A stretch of DNA of 37,679 nt from Pseudomonas frederiksbergensis. GTDB taxonomy: Bacteria > Pseudomonadota > Gammaproteobacteria > Pseudomonadales > Pseudomonadaceae. Shown one piece after another: positions 17,809-25,957 of this stretch. The notes beneath the pieces were generated by a model that was not told the DNA's origin, did not search any database, and was given only the letters and a program-made list of their open reading frames with translations. Numbering within the stretch: the first letter of the stretch is position 1; the number at the start of each line of letters is the position of its first letter. Both the position numbers and the translations under genes were made by a program. Where the stretch lies: assembly GCF_017114915.1 (NCBI RefSeq), contig NZ_JAAUOE010000039.1:7197-44875 (forward strand). Reading direction: 5' to 3'.

Positions 17809-19227
17809 TTAGATCAATTCACGGACGTCGACGAAACGACCGTTCACAGCCGCCGCGGCGGCCATGGCCGGGCTGACGAGGTGCGTACGGCCACCGGCGC
17901 CCTGACGGCCTTCGAAGTTACGGTTAGAGGTCGAGGCGCAATGCTCGCCCGACTCCAAACGGTCCGGGTTCATTGCCAGGCACATCGAGCAACCCGGCTC
18001 GCGCCATTCGAAACCGGCCTCAAGGAAAATCTTGTCCAGGCCTTCGGATTCGGCCTGCGCCTTCACCAGACCTGAACCCGGCACCACGATGGCCTGCTTG
18101 ATGGTCGAAGCCACTTTGCGGCCCTTGGCGATCACGGCAGCGGCGCGCAGGTCTTCGATCCGCGAGTTGGTGCAGGAACCGATGAATACGCGGTCCAGTT
18201 GAATGTCGGTGATCGCCTGATTGGCGGTCAAACCCATGTATTTCAAGGCGCGCTCAATAGAATCGCGCTTGACCAGGTCCATTTCCTTGGCCGGATCCGG
18301 CACGTTCTGATCCACGGCCAAGACCATCTCGGGCGAGGTGCCCCAGCTGACTTGTGGCTTGATCTGAGCGGCGTCGAGCTCGACGATGGTGTCGAACTTG
18401 GCATCGGCGTCGGAAACCAGGTCCTTCCAGGCTTCGACGGCCAAGTCCCATTCCGCGCCTTTCGGAGCAAATGGACGGCCCTTGACGTAAGCCACGGTTT
18501 TTTCATCAGCGGCCACCAGGCCAACGCGAGCACCGGCTTCGATGGACATGTTGCAGATGGTCATGCGGCCTTCGACCGACAGATCACGAATCGCGCTACC
18601 GGCGAATTCGATGGCGTGGCCATTGCCGCCAGCAGTGCCGATCTTGCCGATCACGGCGAGGACGATGTCCTTGGCGGTCACGCCGAACGGCAATTTACCC
18701 TCGACCGACACCAGCATGTTCTTCATTTTTTTCGCGACCAGACACTGAGTAGCGAGCACGTGCTCGACCTCGGAAGTGCCAATACCGTGAGCCAGGGCAC
18801 CGAAAGCGCCGTGGGTCGAGGTGTGGGAGTCGCCGCAGACCACGGTCATGCCCGGCAAGGTGGCGCCCTGCTCCGGGCCGATGACGTGGACGATGCCTTG
18901 GCGGACATCATTCATCTTGAATTCGACGATGCCGTACTCGTCACAGTTATCGTCGAGGGTCTGAACCTGCAAACGCGAGACCTGGTCGACAATCGCTTCG
19001 ATGCCGCCCTTGCGCTCCGGGGTGGTCGGTACGTTGTGGTCCGGGGTCGCGATGTTGGCATCGATGCGCCAAGGCTTGCGCCCGGCCAGACGCAGGCCTT
19101 CGAAGGCTTGCGGCGAGGTCACTTCGTGGATGATGTGACGATCGATGTAGATCAGCGCAGAGCCATCGTCGCGCTGCTTGACCAAATGCGAATCCCAGAG
19201 CTTGTCGTAGAGCGTTTTGCCGGCCAT
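17809..19227 (-). CDS. leuC: 3-isopropylmalate dehydratase large subunit
   Basis: Aconitase-family large subunit that carries the 4Fe-4S cluster. The protein is 472 residues. The cluster ligands are Cys352 (GSCTNSR), Cys413 and Cys416 (GCSMC). The SHTSTHGAFGALAHGIGTSE segment near 134-153 is typical. The ribosome site GAGG lies 10 nt upstream of the ATG. It is the first gene of the leuC-leuD-methyltransferase-leuB-asd series and faces a divergent lysR-type gene. Confidence 0.98.
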   Translation of the reverse strand: MAGKTLYDKLWDSHLVKQRDDGSALIYIDRHIIHEVTSPQAFEGLRLAGRKPWRIDANIATPDHNVPTTPERKGGIEAIVDQVSRLQVQTLDDNCDEYGIVEFKMNDVRQGIVHVIGPEQGATLPGMTVVCGDSHTSTHGAFGALAHGIGTSEVEHVLATQCLVAKKMKNMLVSVEGKLPFGVTAKDIVLAVIGKIGTAGGNGHAIEFAGSAIRDLSVEGRMTICNMSIEAGARVGLVAADEKTVAYVKGRPFAPKGAEWDLAVEAWKDLVSDADAKFDTIVELDAAQIKPQVSWGTSPEMVLAVDQNVPDPAKEMDLVKRDSIERALKYMGLTANQAITDIQLDRVFIGSCTNSRIEDLRAAAVIAKGRKVASTIKQAIVVPGSGLVKAQAESEGLDKIFLEAGFEWREPGCSMCLAMNPDRLESGEHCASTSNRNFEGRQGAGGRTHLVSPAMAAAAAVNGRFVDVRELI

Positions 19228-19303
19228 CAGACGGTTTCCTCATCAGCTTGTTTCTATGCCCCGGATCTTGAAAGTTTCAATAACCCTTTGGCTTGTGAGG
19301 TCG

Positions 19304-19332
19304 ATCCTAGGGGGTTACATTAAATAACTCAA
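19304..19332 (-). promoter_or_regulatory. Predicted sigma70 promoter of leuC
   Basis: On the minus strand, TTGAGT (19327-19332) and TAGGAT (19304-19309) have a 17-bp spacer. Transcription would start near 19297, about 70 nt before the leuC ATG. Each hexamer matches consensus at four of six positions, which is usual for an activated promoter. Confidence 0.6.
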
Positions 19333-19343
19333 ATTCATATTTT

Positions 19344-19358
19344 TTATGCTTTGCATAA
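19344..19358. promoter_or_regulatory. Predicted LysR-type regulator binding box
   Basis: A perfect 15-bp palindrome TTATGC-TTT-GCATAA fitting the LysR-family T-N11-A rule. It is centred about 54 bp upstream of the predicted leuC start site and 36 bp before the lysR ATG, so it can serve both activation of leuC and autoregulation. Confidence 0.7.
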
Positions 19359-19386
19359 CCAACTGGAATCCGATCGAGACATCATC

Positions 19387-20277
19387 ATGGACCTCGCCAA
19401 CCTCAACGCTTTTATCGCGATCGCCGAGACCGGAAGCTTCTCCGGCGCCGGCGAACGGCTGCACCTGACGCAACCGGCGATCAGCAAGCGCATCGCCGGG
19501 CTGGAGCAACAATTGAAGGTGCGGCTGTTCGATCGACTGGGCCGGGAAGTCGGCCTGACCGAAGCCGGTCGCGCTCTGCTGCCACGGGCTTATCAGATCC
19601 TCAATGTACTGGATGACACCCGCCGCGCCCTGACCAACCTGACCGGCGAAGTCACCGGCCGTCTGACCTTGGCCACCAGCCATCACATCGGCCTGCACCG
19701 CTTGCCGCCCTTATTAAGGGAGTTCACCCGACGCTACCCGCAGGTGGCGCTGGATATTCAGTTCCTCGATTCGGAAGTGGCTTACGAGGAAATCCTCCAT
19801 GGCCGCGCCGAATTGGCGGTCATCACCCTTGCACCGGAGCCACACACACTGGTCAAGGCCACGCCCGTGTGGGATGACCCACTGGATTTCGTGGCCGCCC
19901 CGGAACATCCGCTGATCAGCAACGGCGCAGTCAGCCTGGCGGATATTGCTCTGCACCCGGCGGTTTTCCCCGGCGGCAACACCTTTACCCACCACATCGT
20001 GCAGCGCCTGTTCGAGGCACAAGGCCTGACGCCGAACATCGCCATGAGCACGAACTATCTGGAAACCATAAAAATGATGGTCTCGATCGGCCTGGCCTGG
20101 AGCGTGCTGCCGCGCACCATGCTGGACGATCAAGTGGCGCGCATACCTTTGCCGGGCATACAACTCACTCGCCAGCTAGGCTATATCCTGCACACCGAAC
20201 GGACGCTGTCGAATGCGGCAAAGGCCTTCATGGCTCTGCTGGATGCACAAATCGATCAGCCAGGGACTCGCGGCTAA
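19387..20277 (+). CDS. LysR-family transcriptional regulator
   Basis: A 296-residue LysR-type regulator. The N-terminal winged helix-turn-helix is at about 3-60 (LNAFIAIAETGSFSGAGERL, then LTQPAISKRIAGLEQQL). The effector domain is at about 90-290. I chose the ATG at 19387 (MDLANLNAF) because it fits the family; a longer frame begins at a TTG. It is divergent from leuC and next to a perfect T-N11-A palindrome. It therefore probably controls leuCDB in response to a leucine-pathway intermediate; this role is inferred, not shown. Confidence 0.92.
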   Translation: MDLANLNAFIAIAETGSFSGAGERLHLTQPAISKRIAGLEQQLKVRLFDRLGREVGLTEAGRALLPRAYQILNVLDDTRRALTNLTGEVTGRLTLATSHHIGLHRLPPLLREFTRRYPQVALDIQFLDSEVAYEEILHGRAELAVITLAPEPHTLVKATPVWDDPLDFVAAPEHPLISNGAVSLADIALHPAVFPGGNTFTHHIVQRLFEAQGLTPNIAMSTNYLETIKMMVSIGLAWSVLPRTMLDDQVARIPLPGIQLTRQLGYILHTERTLSNAAKAFMALLDAQIDQPGTRG

Positions 20278-20358
20278 GCTGTGCTACTTCTATTGTTCTA
20301 GTCCTGGATCCCAAAAACCCTGTGCCTAACGCCCAATTCAGCCCAAGGCCTGTTATCC

Positions 20359-23300
20359 ATGCCCAAATCTGTTGAACGTACGCCGCCGATGCCGCGAATT
20401 CAGGCCATTGACCCAAAACGGTCCGAGCAGAGCTGGGAAAGTGCTCCACAGTTGCTGGCGGCCCTCAACGGTGCCCGGCTGGGCGCCTGGTATTGGGACA
20501 TCGAGCGCGGGAAAATCAGCTGGTCCCGGGGCACTCAGGCGTTGTTTGGCTTCGATCCCCGGCAACCGTTGCCCGAGGATCTGGAATACCTCGACCTGCT
20601 GCCCCAGGAGGATCGGGCAAAAGCCGTTCGCGCCTTCCATGCGGTGATTGCCGGCGCCCCGCTGGAACAAGCCATGCGCCACCGGATCCGCTGGCCCGAC
20701 GGCAGCCTGCACTGGCTGGAAATCAGCGGCAGCCTGCTGCCGGACAAAAATGGCCGGCCGCGAATGATCGGGGTCATTCGTGAAATCACCCATCAGCGTC
20801 AGCGCGAGCAGGCGCTGAGCAGTTCGGAAAAACGCTTCGCCACGCTGTTTCACCTGTGCCCGAACATGGTGCTGCTGACCCGTCAGGAAGATGGCCTGAT
20901 CAGCGAAGCCAACCAGTATTTCGAAAGCCTGTTCGGCTGGCCGGTTCAGGACGCTATCGGCCGAACCACGCTGGAACTGGGCCTTTGGGTCAACCCGGAA
21001 CAACGGGCAGAACTGGTCAAGGCCACCAAGGCCAAAGGAGAGCTGATCAACATGGAGGTGCAATTTCGCGCCAGCAACGGGCAAGTTCACGACGGCATTC
21101 TCAGCGCGCAAAAGGTCGAGCTCGAAGGTCAGCCTTATCTGCTGAGCACGTTCCTTGACACCACCGAACGCAAAATCGCCGAGCACGCCCTCAAAGACAG
21201 CCAGGAACGCCTCGACCTGGCCCTGGATTCGGCGCAACTCGGCACCTGGGACTGGCACATCCCCAGCGGCATGCTTTACGGCTCGGCACGGGCCGCCCAG
21301 TTGCATGGGCTGGAACCCAAACCCTTCCATGAGTCCTTCGATGCATTTTTTGAAGGTGTGCCCGACGAAGAACGCGACACCATGCGCGACGCCTACCGCA
21401 GCTTGCGCGAAGGCCCGGCCGGCAATTATCAGGTGACGTACCGCGTGCAGCTGCCGGATGGCACTTCGCGCTATCTGGAAAGCCGCGCCAGACTCTACCG
21501 CGATGACAGCGGCAACCCGCTGCGCATGGCCGGCACATTGCTGGACATCACCGATCAAGTGGAGCGCGAACAGCAACTGATAGCGTCGGAAGAGAAATTC
21601 GCCACCTTGTTCCAGGTCAGCCCGGACCCGATCTGCGTCACGCGCCAGGACACCGGCCATTTCATCGAGATCAACTCCAGCTTCACGCAGACGTTCGGCT
21701 GGAGCACTGCCGACGTGATTGGCCGCAGCGCCGACGAAATCGGCCTGTGGGACGCTTCGGCGAAAAGCCTGCAAAGGATCGAGCGGGTTATCCGCGAACA
21801 GGGCCTGAACAATGTGGCGATCATCGTTCAGCACAAGGACGGGCAGTCCCTGACCTGCGTGATTTCCAGCCGCCAGATCAGCGTCGGCGACCAGCCGTGC
21901 ATCGTCACCACCCTGCGCGACATCACCCAGCAGCAACGCTCGGAAGCGGCGCTCAAGGCCAGCGAGGAGAAGTTCGCCAAGGCTTTCCACTCAAGCCCCG
22001 ACGCCATCACCATCACCGAGCGCGACACCGGACGCTACCTGGAGGTTAACGACGGCTTCTGTCGCCTGACCGGCTACCGTGCCGATGAGGTGGTCGGCCG
22101 CACGGTGTATCAGGTCGGCATCTGGGCCGAAGAGAAACAACGCTCGGCGTTGTTGGCGGAGCTGCAGATCAAGGGCCGGGTTCACCACCTGGAAATGCTC
22201 GGGCGCAACAAACGCGGCGAACTGCTGACCGTGGAAGTCTCGGTGGAACCGATCACCCTCAACGAAACCGCCTGCCTGCTACTCACCGCCCGGGACGTCA
22301 GCCTGCTGAAAAATGCCGAAGCGCAGATCCGTCACCTGGCCTATCACGATCCGCTGACCAACCTGCCGAACCGCGCGCTATTGATGGATCGCCTGAGCCA
22401 GCAGATCGCCTTGCTCAAGCGCCACAACCTGCGCGGCGCCTTGATGTTCCTCGACCTCGACCATTTCAAGCACATCAACGACTCCCTCGGCCACCCGGTG
22501 GGCGATACGGTGCTGAAGATCATCACCGCGCGCCTCGAAGCCAGCGTGCGCATGGAAGACACCGTTGCGCGCCTGGGCGGCGATGAATTCGTGGTGCTGC
22601 TCAGTGGCCTGGAAGGCTCGCGCAGTGACGTCAGCGCCCAAGTCCGGGAACTGGCGGACACCTTGCGCGAACTGCTGTCCGAACCGATGTTCCTCGATGG
22701 ACAGCGCCTGCAAGTGACGCCGAGCATCGGTATCGCGCTGATCCCCGACCACGGTTCAACCCCGACCGACCTGCTAAAACGCGCCGATATCGCCCTCTAT
22801 CGAGCCAAGGACTCAGGCCGCAACACCACGCAGATGTACCACAACACCATGCAGAAGGCCGCCAGCGAACGCCTGCGCATGGAAACCGACCTGCGGCTGG
22901 CCCTGTCCCGAGGTGAATTCAGCGTGCAGTACCAACCCCAGGTGGACGCCCGCGACAACCGCATTACCGGCGCCGAAGCCCTGGTGCGCTGGTTCCATCC
23001 GCAATTTGGCGCGCAATCGCCCACCGAGTTCATCAAGGTGCTGGAAGACAGCGGATTGATTCTGGAAGTCGGCACATGGATCCTCGACGAAGCCTGCCAG
23101 GCCTTCAAACAACTGATCGCCAACGGCCGGATCGACCCGCTCGATTTCAGCCTGTGCGTGAATATCAGCCCGCGACAATTCCGCCAGAACGATTTCGTCG
23201 AACGCATTGAAAACAGCCTCAGCAGCCACGGCCTGCCCTGCTCGTTGCTGAAACTGGAAATCACTGAAGGCATCGTCATCCAGAATCTGGACGACACCAT

Positions 23301-23637
23301 CAACAAAATGCGTCGCCTGAAAAAACTCGGCGTGAGCTTTGCCATGGACGATTTCGGTACCGGTTATTCCTCGCTGACCTACCTCAAGCGCCTGCCGGTC
23401 GACACCCTGAAAATCGACCAGTCGTTCATCCGCGACGCCACCACCGACCCCAACGATGCCGAAATCATTCGCGCCATCGTCGCCATGGCCCGCAGCCTGG
23501 AGCTGGAAGTGATCGCCGAAGGCGTGGAAACCCTGGAGCAGCTGGAGTTCCTGCAGGGGTTGGGCTGCCATTTGTATCAGGGGTATTTGCACAGCCGGCC
23601 GTTGCCGGTGGAGGAGTTTCAGAAACTCCTTAAATAA
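20359..23637 (+). CDS. Five-PAS GGDEF-EAL cyclic-di-GMP protein
   Basis: A 1092-residue soluble protein without transmembrane segments. Five PAS modules lie at about 30-147, 155-272, 280-400, 408-527 and 535-650, most ending in a DITxxxxxE-type junction. The GGDEF domain (about 655-825) keeps an intact GGDEF at 740-744 and an RxxD inhibitory site (RMED, 731-734) five residues before it. The EAL domain (about 845-1088) keeps EALVRW (873-878), KLEITE, DDFGTGYSSL and AEGVET. Both diguanylate cyclase and phosphodiesterase activity are therefore possible. The signal is unknown. It starts 81 nt after lysR on the same strand. The ribosome site AAGG is modest. Confidence 0.93.
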   Translation: MPKSVERTPPMPRIQAIDPKRSEQSWESAPQLLAALNGARLGAWYWDIERGKISWSRGTQALFGFDPRQPLPEDLEYLDLLPQEDRAKAVRAFHAVIAGAPLEQAMRHRIRWPDGSLHWLEISGSLLPDKNGRPRMIGVIREITHQRQREQALSSSEKRFATLFHLCPNMVLLTRQEDGLISEANQYFESLFGWPVQDAIGRTTLELGLWVNPEQRAELVKATKAKGELINMEVQFRASNGQVHDGILSAQKVELEGQPYLLSTFLDTTERKIAEHALKDSQERLDLALDSAQLGTWDWHIPSGMLYGSARAAQLHGLEPKPFHESFDAFFEGVPDEERDTMRDAYRSLREGPAGNYQVTYRVQLPDGTSRYLESRARLYRDDSGNPLRMAGTLLDITDQVEREQQLIASEEKFATLFQVSPDPICVTRQDTGHFIEINSSFTQTFGWSTADVIGRSADEIGLWDASAKSLQRIERVIREQGLNNVAIIVQHKDGQSLTCVISSRQISVGDQPCIVTTLRDITQQQRSEAALKASEEKFAKAFHSSPDAITITERDTGRYLEVNDGFCRLTGYRADEVVGRTVYQVGIWAEEKQRSALLAELQIKGRVHHLEMLGRNKRGELLTVEVSVEPITLNETACLLLTARDVSLLKNAEAQIRHLAYHDPLTNLPNRALLMDRLSQQIALLKRHNLRGALMFLDLDHFKHINDSLGHPVGDTVLKIITARLEASVRMEDTVARLGGDEFVVLLSGLEGSRSDVSAQVRELADTLRELLSEPMFLDGQRLQVTPSIGIALIPDHGSTPTDLLKRADIALYRAKDSGRNTTQMYHNTMQKAASERLRMETDLRLALSRGEFSVQYQPQVDARDNRITGAEALVRWFHPQFGAQSPTEFIKVLEDSGLILEVGTWILDEACQAFKQLIANGRIDPLDFSLCVNISPRQFRQNDFVERIENSLSSHGLPCSLLKLEITEGIVIQNLDDTINKMRRLKKLGVSFAMDDFGTGYSSLTYLKRLPVDTLKIDQSFIRDATTDPNDAEIIRAIVAMARSLELEVIAEGVETLEQLEFLQGLGCHLYQGYLHSRPLPVEEFQKLLK

Positions 23638-23654
23638 GCCGCCTTGCGTTCGGC

Positions 23655-23801
23655 TGTAGCAGCTGTCGAGCTTGCGAGGCTGCGTTCGGCTGCGCAGCAG
23701 TCGTAAAACCTGCTTGTATGGTCTGCCTGAAGTACCGCGCCGCCCGGATTCACGACTGCTGCGCAGCCGAACGCAGCCTCGCAGGCTCGGCAGCTGCTAC
23801 A
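23655..23801. repeat. Large inverted repeat (REP pair of a second family), 49-bp arms
   Basis: Arms at 23655-23703 and 23753-23801 are reverse complements with only two mismatches. The core is CTGCGTTCGGCTGCGCAGCA. It fills the convergent gap between the GGDEF-EAL gene and ibpA, next to a terminator. The sequence differs from the GTAGGAGCTGGC family seen elsewhere in the window. Confidence 0.9.
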
Positions 23802-23810
23802 AACGAGCAC

Positions 23811-23840
23811 AAAAAAAGGCGCCATTGGATGGCGCCCTTT
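23811..23840 (-). terminator. Rho-independent terminator after ibpA
   Basis: On the minus strand GGCGCC-ATCCAAT-GGCGCC is followed by seven T; the opposite strand also ends in a CTTTT run, so it may serve both convergent genes. Confidence 0.9.
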
Positions 23841-23853
23841 TCGTTGCTCTGAC

Positions 23854-24300
23854 TTAGTGCTGCAGAGCCGGTTTTTCCGCCCCATTGATCGGGATGCGTT
23901 TGGCTTTCGCTTCTTCCGGGATCACACGCAGCAGGTCGATACTCAACAAACCGTTGCGCAGTTCGGCGGCCTTGATTTCGATGTGGTCCGCCAGACGGAA
24001 CGACAGTTTGAAGGCGCGCTGTGCGATGCCCTGGTACAGGTAAGTGACGTTTTCGTCCGCGTCACGTTTGCCGCCACTGATGGTCAACACACCTTTTTCC
24101 ACTTGCAGGTCCAGGTCTTCTTCCTGGAAACCGGCGGCCGCCACGACAATGCGGTATTGGTCATCACCGTATTTTTCAACGTTGTAGGGTGGATAGGTGC
24201 TGCCTGGCTCATTGCGCAGGGCGGTTTCGAACAGGTCGTTGAAACGGTCGAAACCCACCGAGGAACGGAACAGTGGGGCCAAGGAAAATGCAGTACTCAT
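23854..24300 (-). CDS. ibpA: Small heat-shock protein (Hsp20)
   Basis: A 148-residue alpha-crystallin-domain chaperone that holds unfolded proteins in inclusion bodies. The N-terminal arm (SLAPLFRSSVGFDRFNDLFE) is typical of IbpA. The alpha-crystallin domain is at about 38-125, with the dimerisation loop around YLYQGIAQRAF. The family motif AELRNGLLSIDL is near 112-123, and a short tail carrying the IPI motif (KRIPI) follows. AGGAG lies 9 nt before the ATG and is predicted to be masked by a thermometer hairpin. Confidence 0.96.
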   Translation of the reverse strand: MSTAFSLAPLFRSSVGFDRFNDLFETALRNEPGSTYPPYNVEKYGDDQYRIVVAAAGFQEEDLDLQVEKGVLTISGGKRDADENVTYLYQGIAQRAFKLSFRLADHIEIKAAELRNGLLSIDLLRVIPEEAKAKRIPINGAEKPALQH

Positions 24301-24367
24301 GATTCAAATCTCCTGAACATAATCAGCAAGTTTTTTTGTCTCCGCGACCCGAATTCGGCATCGCGTA
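24301..24367 (-). ncRNA. ROSE-like RNA thermometer in the ibpA 5' leader
   Basis: The leader has two predicted hairpins. The first is CGCGA/TCGCG (24343-24347 with 24361-24365) enclosing the palindrome CCGAATTCGG. The second has the conserved UUGCU (24325-24329) facing the AGGAG Shine-Dalgarno (24310-24314) across about ten bases. Short ROSE-like thermometers of this layout are known for ibpA in Pseudomonas. The pairing here was found by eye. Confidence 0.8.
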
Positions 24368-24373
24368 ATCCTT

Positions 24374-24401
24374 AGATAAGGACCGTTGATTGCTTTTCAA
24401 G
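24374..24401 (-). promoter_or_regulatory. Sigma32 heat-shock promoter of ibpA
   Basis: On the minus strand, CTTGAAA (24395-24401) and CCTTATCT (24374-24381) are separated by 13 bp. This closely follows the RpoH consensus CTTGAAA-N(11-16)-CCCATNT. It sits directly upstream of the thermometer leader. Confidence 0.8.
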
Positions 24402-24431
24402 AGATTATTTTCAGATTTTTTTCAAGCAGAT

Positions 24432-25391
24432 TCAGGCGGCTTCAGACACCTGCAACCCCAGTAAACGCGAGACCTGATCCAGCTCGGTTTCACGACGCAG
24501 GACGGTAAACAGCTCAACCGCTTCAGGATAATTGCGTGTCAGCATTGCCAGCCACTGCTTCAAGCGACCCGGCGATTGGCGCGGCGTCATCTGGGCCTTG
24601 GCTTGCAGCCAGAAGTCCTGAATCAGCGGCAGCAGCTCGGCCCAAGTCATCTCGACGACCTCCTCACCAGCGCGGGCGGCGGCGATTTGCCGGGCCAGGT
24701 CCGGACGCGACACCAGGCCGCGACCGAGCATGATGTCTTCGACGCCGCTGATTTCGCGGCAACGGCGCCAGTCCTCGACACTCCAGATGTCACCGTTGGC
24801 AAACACCGGCACCTTGACCACGTCCTGCACTCGCGGAATCCATTCCCAGTGGGCAGGAGGCTTATAACCGTCAGTTTTGGTCCGCGCGTGAACCACGATG
24901 TGCGCCGCGCCGCCTTCGGCCAGGGCTGTGGCACAAACCAGCGAGCCATCGGGGCTGTCGAAGCCCAGGCGCATTTTGGCGGTCACGGGAATGTGCGCGG
25001 GGACGGCGCGACGGACGTGTTCGACGATTTGGTTGAGCAGTTCAGGTTCTTTGAGCAACACCGCGCCGCCACGGGACTTGTTGACGGTCTTGGCCGGGCA
25101 GCCGAAGTTCAGGTCGATGACTTCGGAGCCCAACTCGCAGGCCAGTGCGGCGTTTTCCGCCAGGCACACCGGATCGGAGCCGAGCAACTGCACCCGCAGC
25201 GGCACGCCGGACGCTGTCCTGGCCCCGGTCAGCAGTTCCGGGCCGAACTTGTGGTAATAGGCAGGCGTGAGCAACTGATCGTTGATCCGAATGAACTCAG
25301 TCACGCACCAATCGATACCGCCTACACGAGTCAGCACGTCCCGCAGGATGTTGTCGACCAACCCCTCCATGGGCGCCAAAGCAATTTGCAT
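24432..25391 (-). CDS. dusC: tRNA-dihydrouridine(16) synthase
   Basis: FMN- and NADPH-dependent reduction of uridine in the tRNA D-loop. The protein is 319 residues from ATG 25391, giving the family start MQIALAPMEGLVD. The catalytic Cys98 is in NFGCPAKTVNKSRGG, the same number as in E. coli DusC. The FMN-phosphate site VFANGDIWSVED and the GRGLVSRPDL motif follow. TTG 25406 and GTG 25400 are possible alternative starts. The assignment to DusC rather than DusA/B rests on length and on the NKSRGG and HARTKTDGY motifs. Confidence 0.92.
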   Translation of the reverse strand: MQIALAPMEGLVDNILRDVLTRVGGIDWCVTEFIRINDQLLTPAYYHKFGPELLTGARTASGVPLRVQLLGSDPVCLAENAALACELGSEVIDLNFGCPAKTVNKSRGGAVLLKEPELLNQIVEHVRRAVPAHIPVTAKMRLGFDSPDGSLVCATALAEGGAAHIVVHARTKTDGYKPPAHWEWIPRVQDVVKVPVFANGDIWSVEDWRRCREISGVEDIMLGRGLVSRPDLARQIAAARAGEEVVEMTWAELLPLIQDFWLQAKAQMTPRQSPGRLKQWLAMLTRNYPEAVELFTVLRRETELDQVSRLLGLQVSEAA

Positions 25392-25471
25392 GAAAAACAC
25401 ACTCAACGAAAAACGTGCGGCAGTTTACTGGGATTCGTTAACGAAAAGGTAACCCCCCTACAGGGACCGTG

Positions 25472-25909
25472 TCAGTTCGTCACTTGCAGTGCAGGGCCGT
25501 AGCCTTCGATGAATTCCGCCGGCATGCGCTTGGGCTTGCCAGTGGACAGCTCGATGCACACAAACGTGGTCTGCGCCCGCAGTAACGTTGAGTTGTCACT
25601 GGGGCGCTTGAGCTGGAAGTGGCGGGTCATTTTCAGGCGCTGATCCCAATCGACGATCCAGGTCGCCAACTGCAACTCATCGCCCTCATAGGCTGCTGCC
25701 AGGTAATCGATCTCGTGCCGTACCACCGCCATCGCCCGGTCCAGCCGCCGGTACTCGACCAGGTCCAGGCCCAGCCGTTGCGAATGGCGCCAGGCACAGC
25801 GCTCGAGCCAGGTCACGTACACCGCGTTGTTCGCGTGGCCCAGCCCGTCGATGTCCTCGGCGCCCACTTCCAGATCAATGATAAACGGCGTTGCCCGATC
25901 CCAGCCCAT
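25472..25909 (-). CDS. Acyl-CoA thioesterase, 4HBT hotdog fold
   Basis: A 145-residue single hotdog-domain protein of the YbgC/FadM-like 4-hydroxybenzoyl-CoA thioesterase group. The motif DIDGLGHANNAVYVTWLERC (19-38) holds the presumed catalytic Asp21. RHEIDYLAAAYEGDEL lies on the central strand. It should hydrolyse acyl-CoA esters; chain length is not predictable. AGGAGTGGGG precedes the ATG. It lies between an alpha/beta hydrolase and dusC, all on the minus strand. Confidence 0.88.
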   Translation of the reverse strand: MGWDRATPFIIDLEVGAEDIDGLGHANNAVYVTWLERCAWRHSQRLGLDLVEYRRLDRAMAVVRHEIDYLAAAYEGDELQLATWIVDWDQRLKMTRHFQLKRPSDNSTLLRAQTTFVCIELSTGKPKRMPAEFIEGYGPALQVTN

Positions 25910-25957
25910 ACCCCACTCCTGGTCAGATTATTTCGACCGGGGCAGTGTAACGGAAGC

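Noticed and set aside
20353..21990. A 545-residue minus-strand frame inside the GGDEF-EAL gene
   Set aside because: High-GC antisense frame; the plus-strand protein has intact PAS, GGDEF and EAL motifs over the full length.
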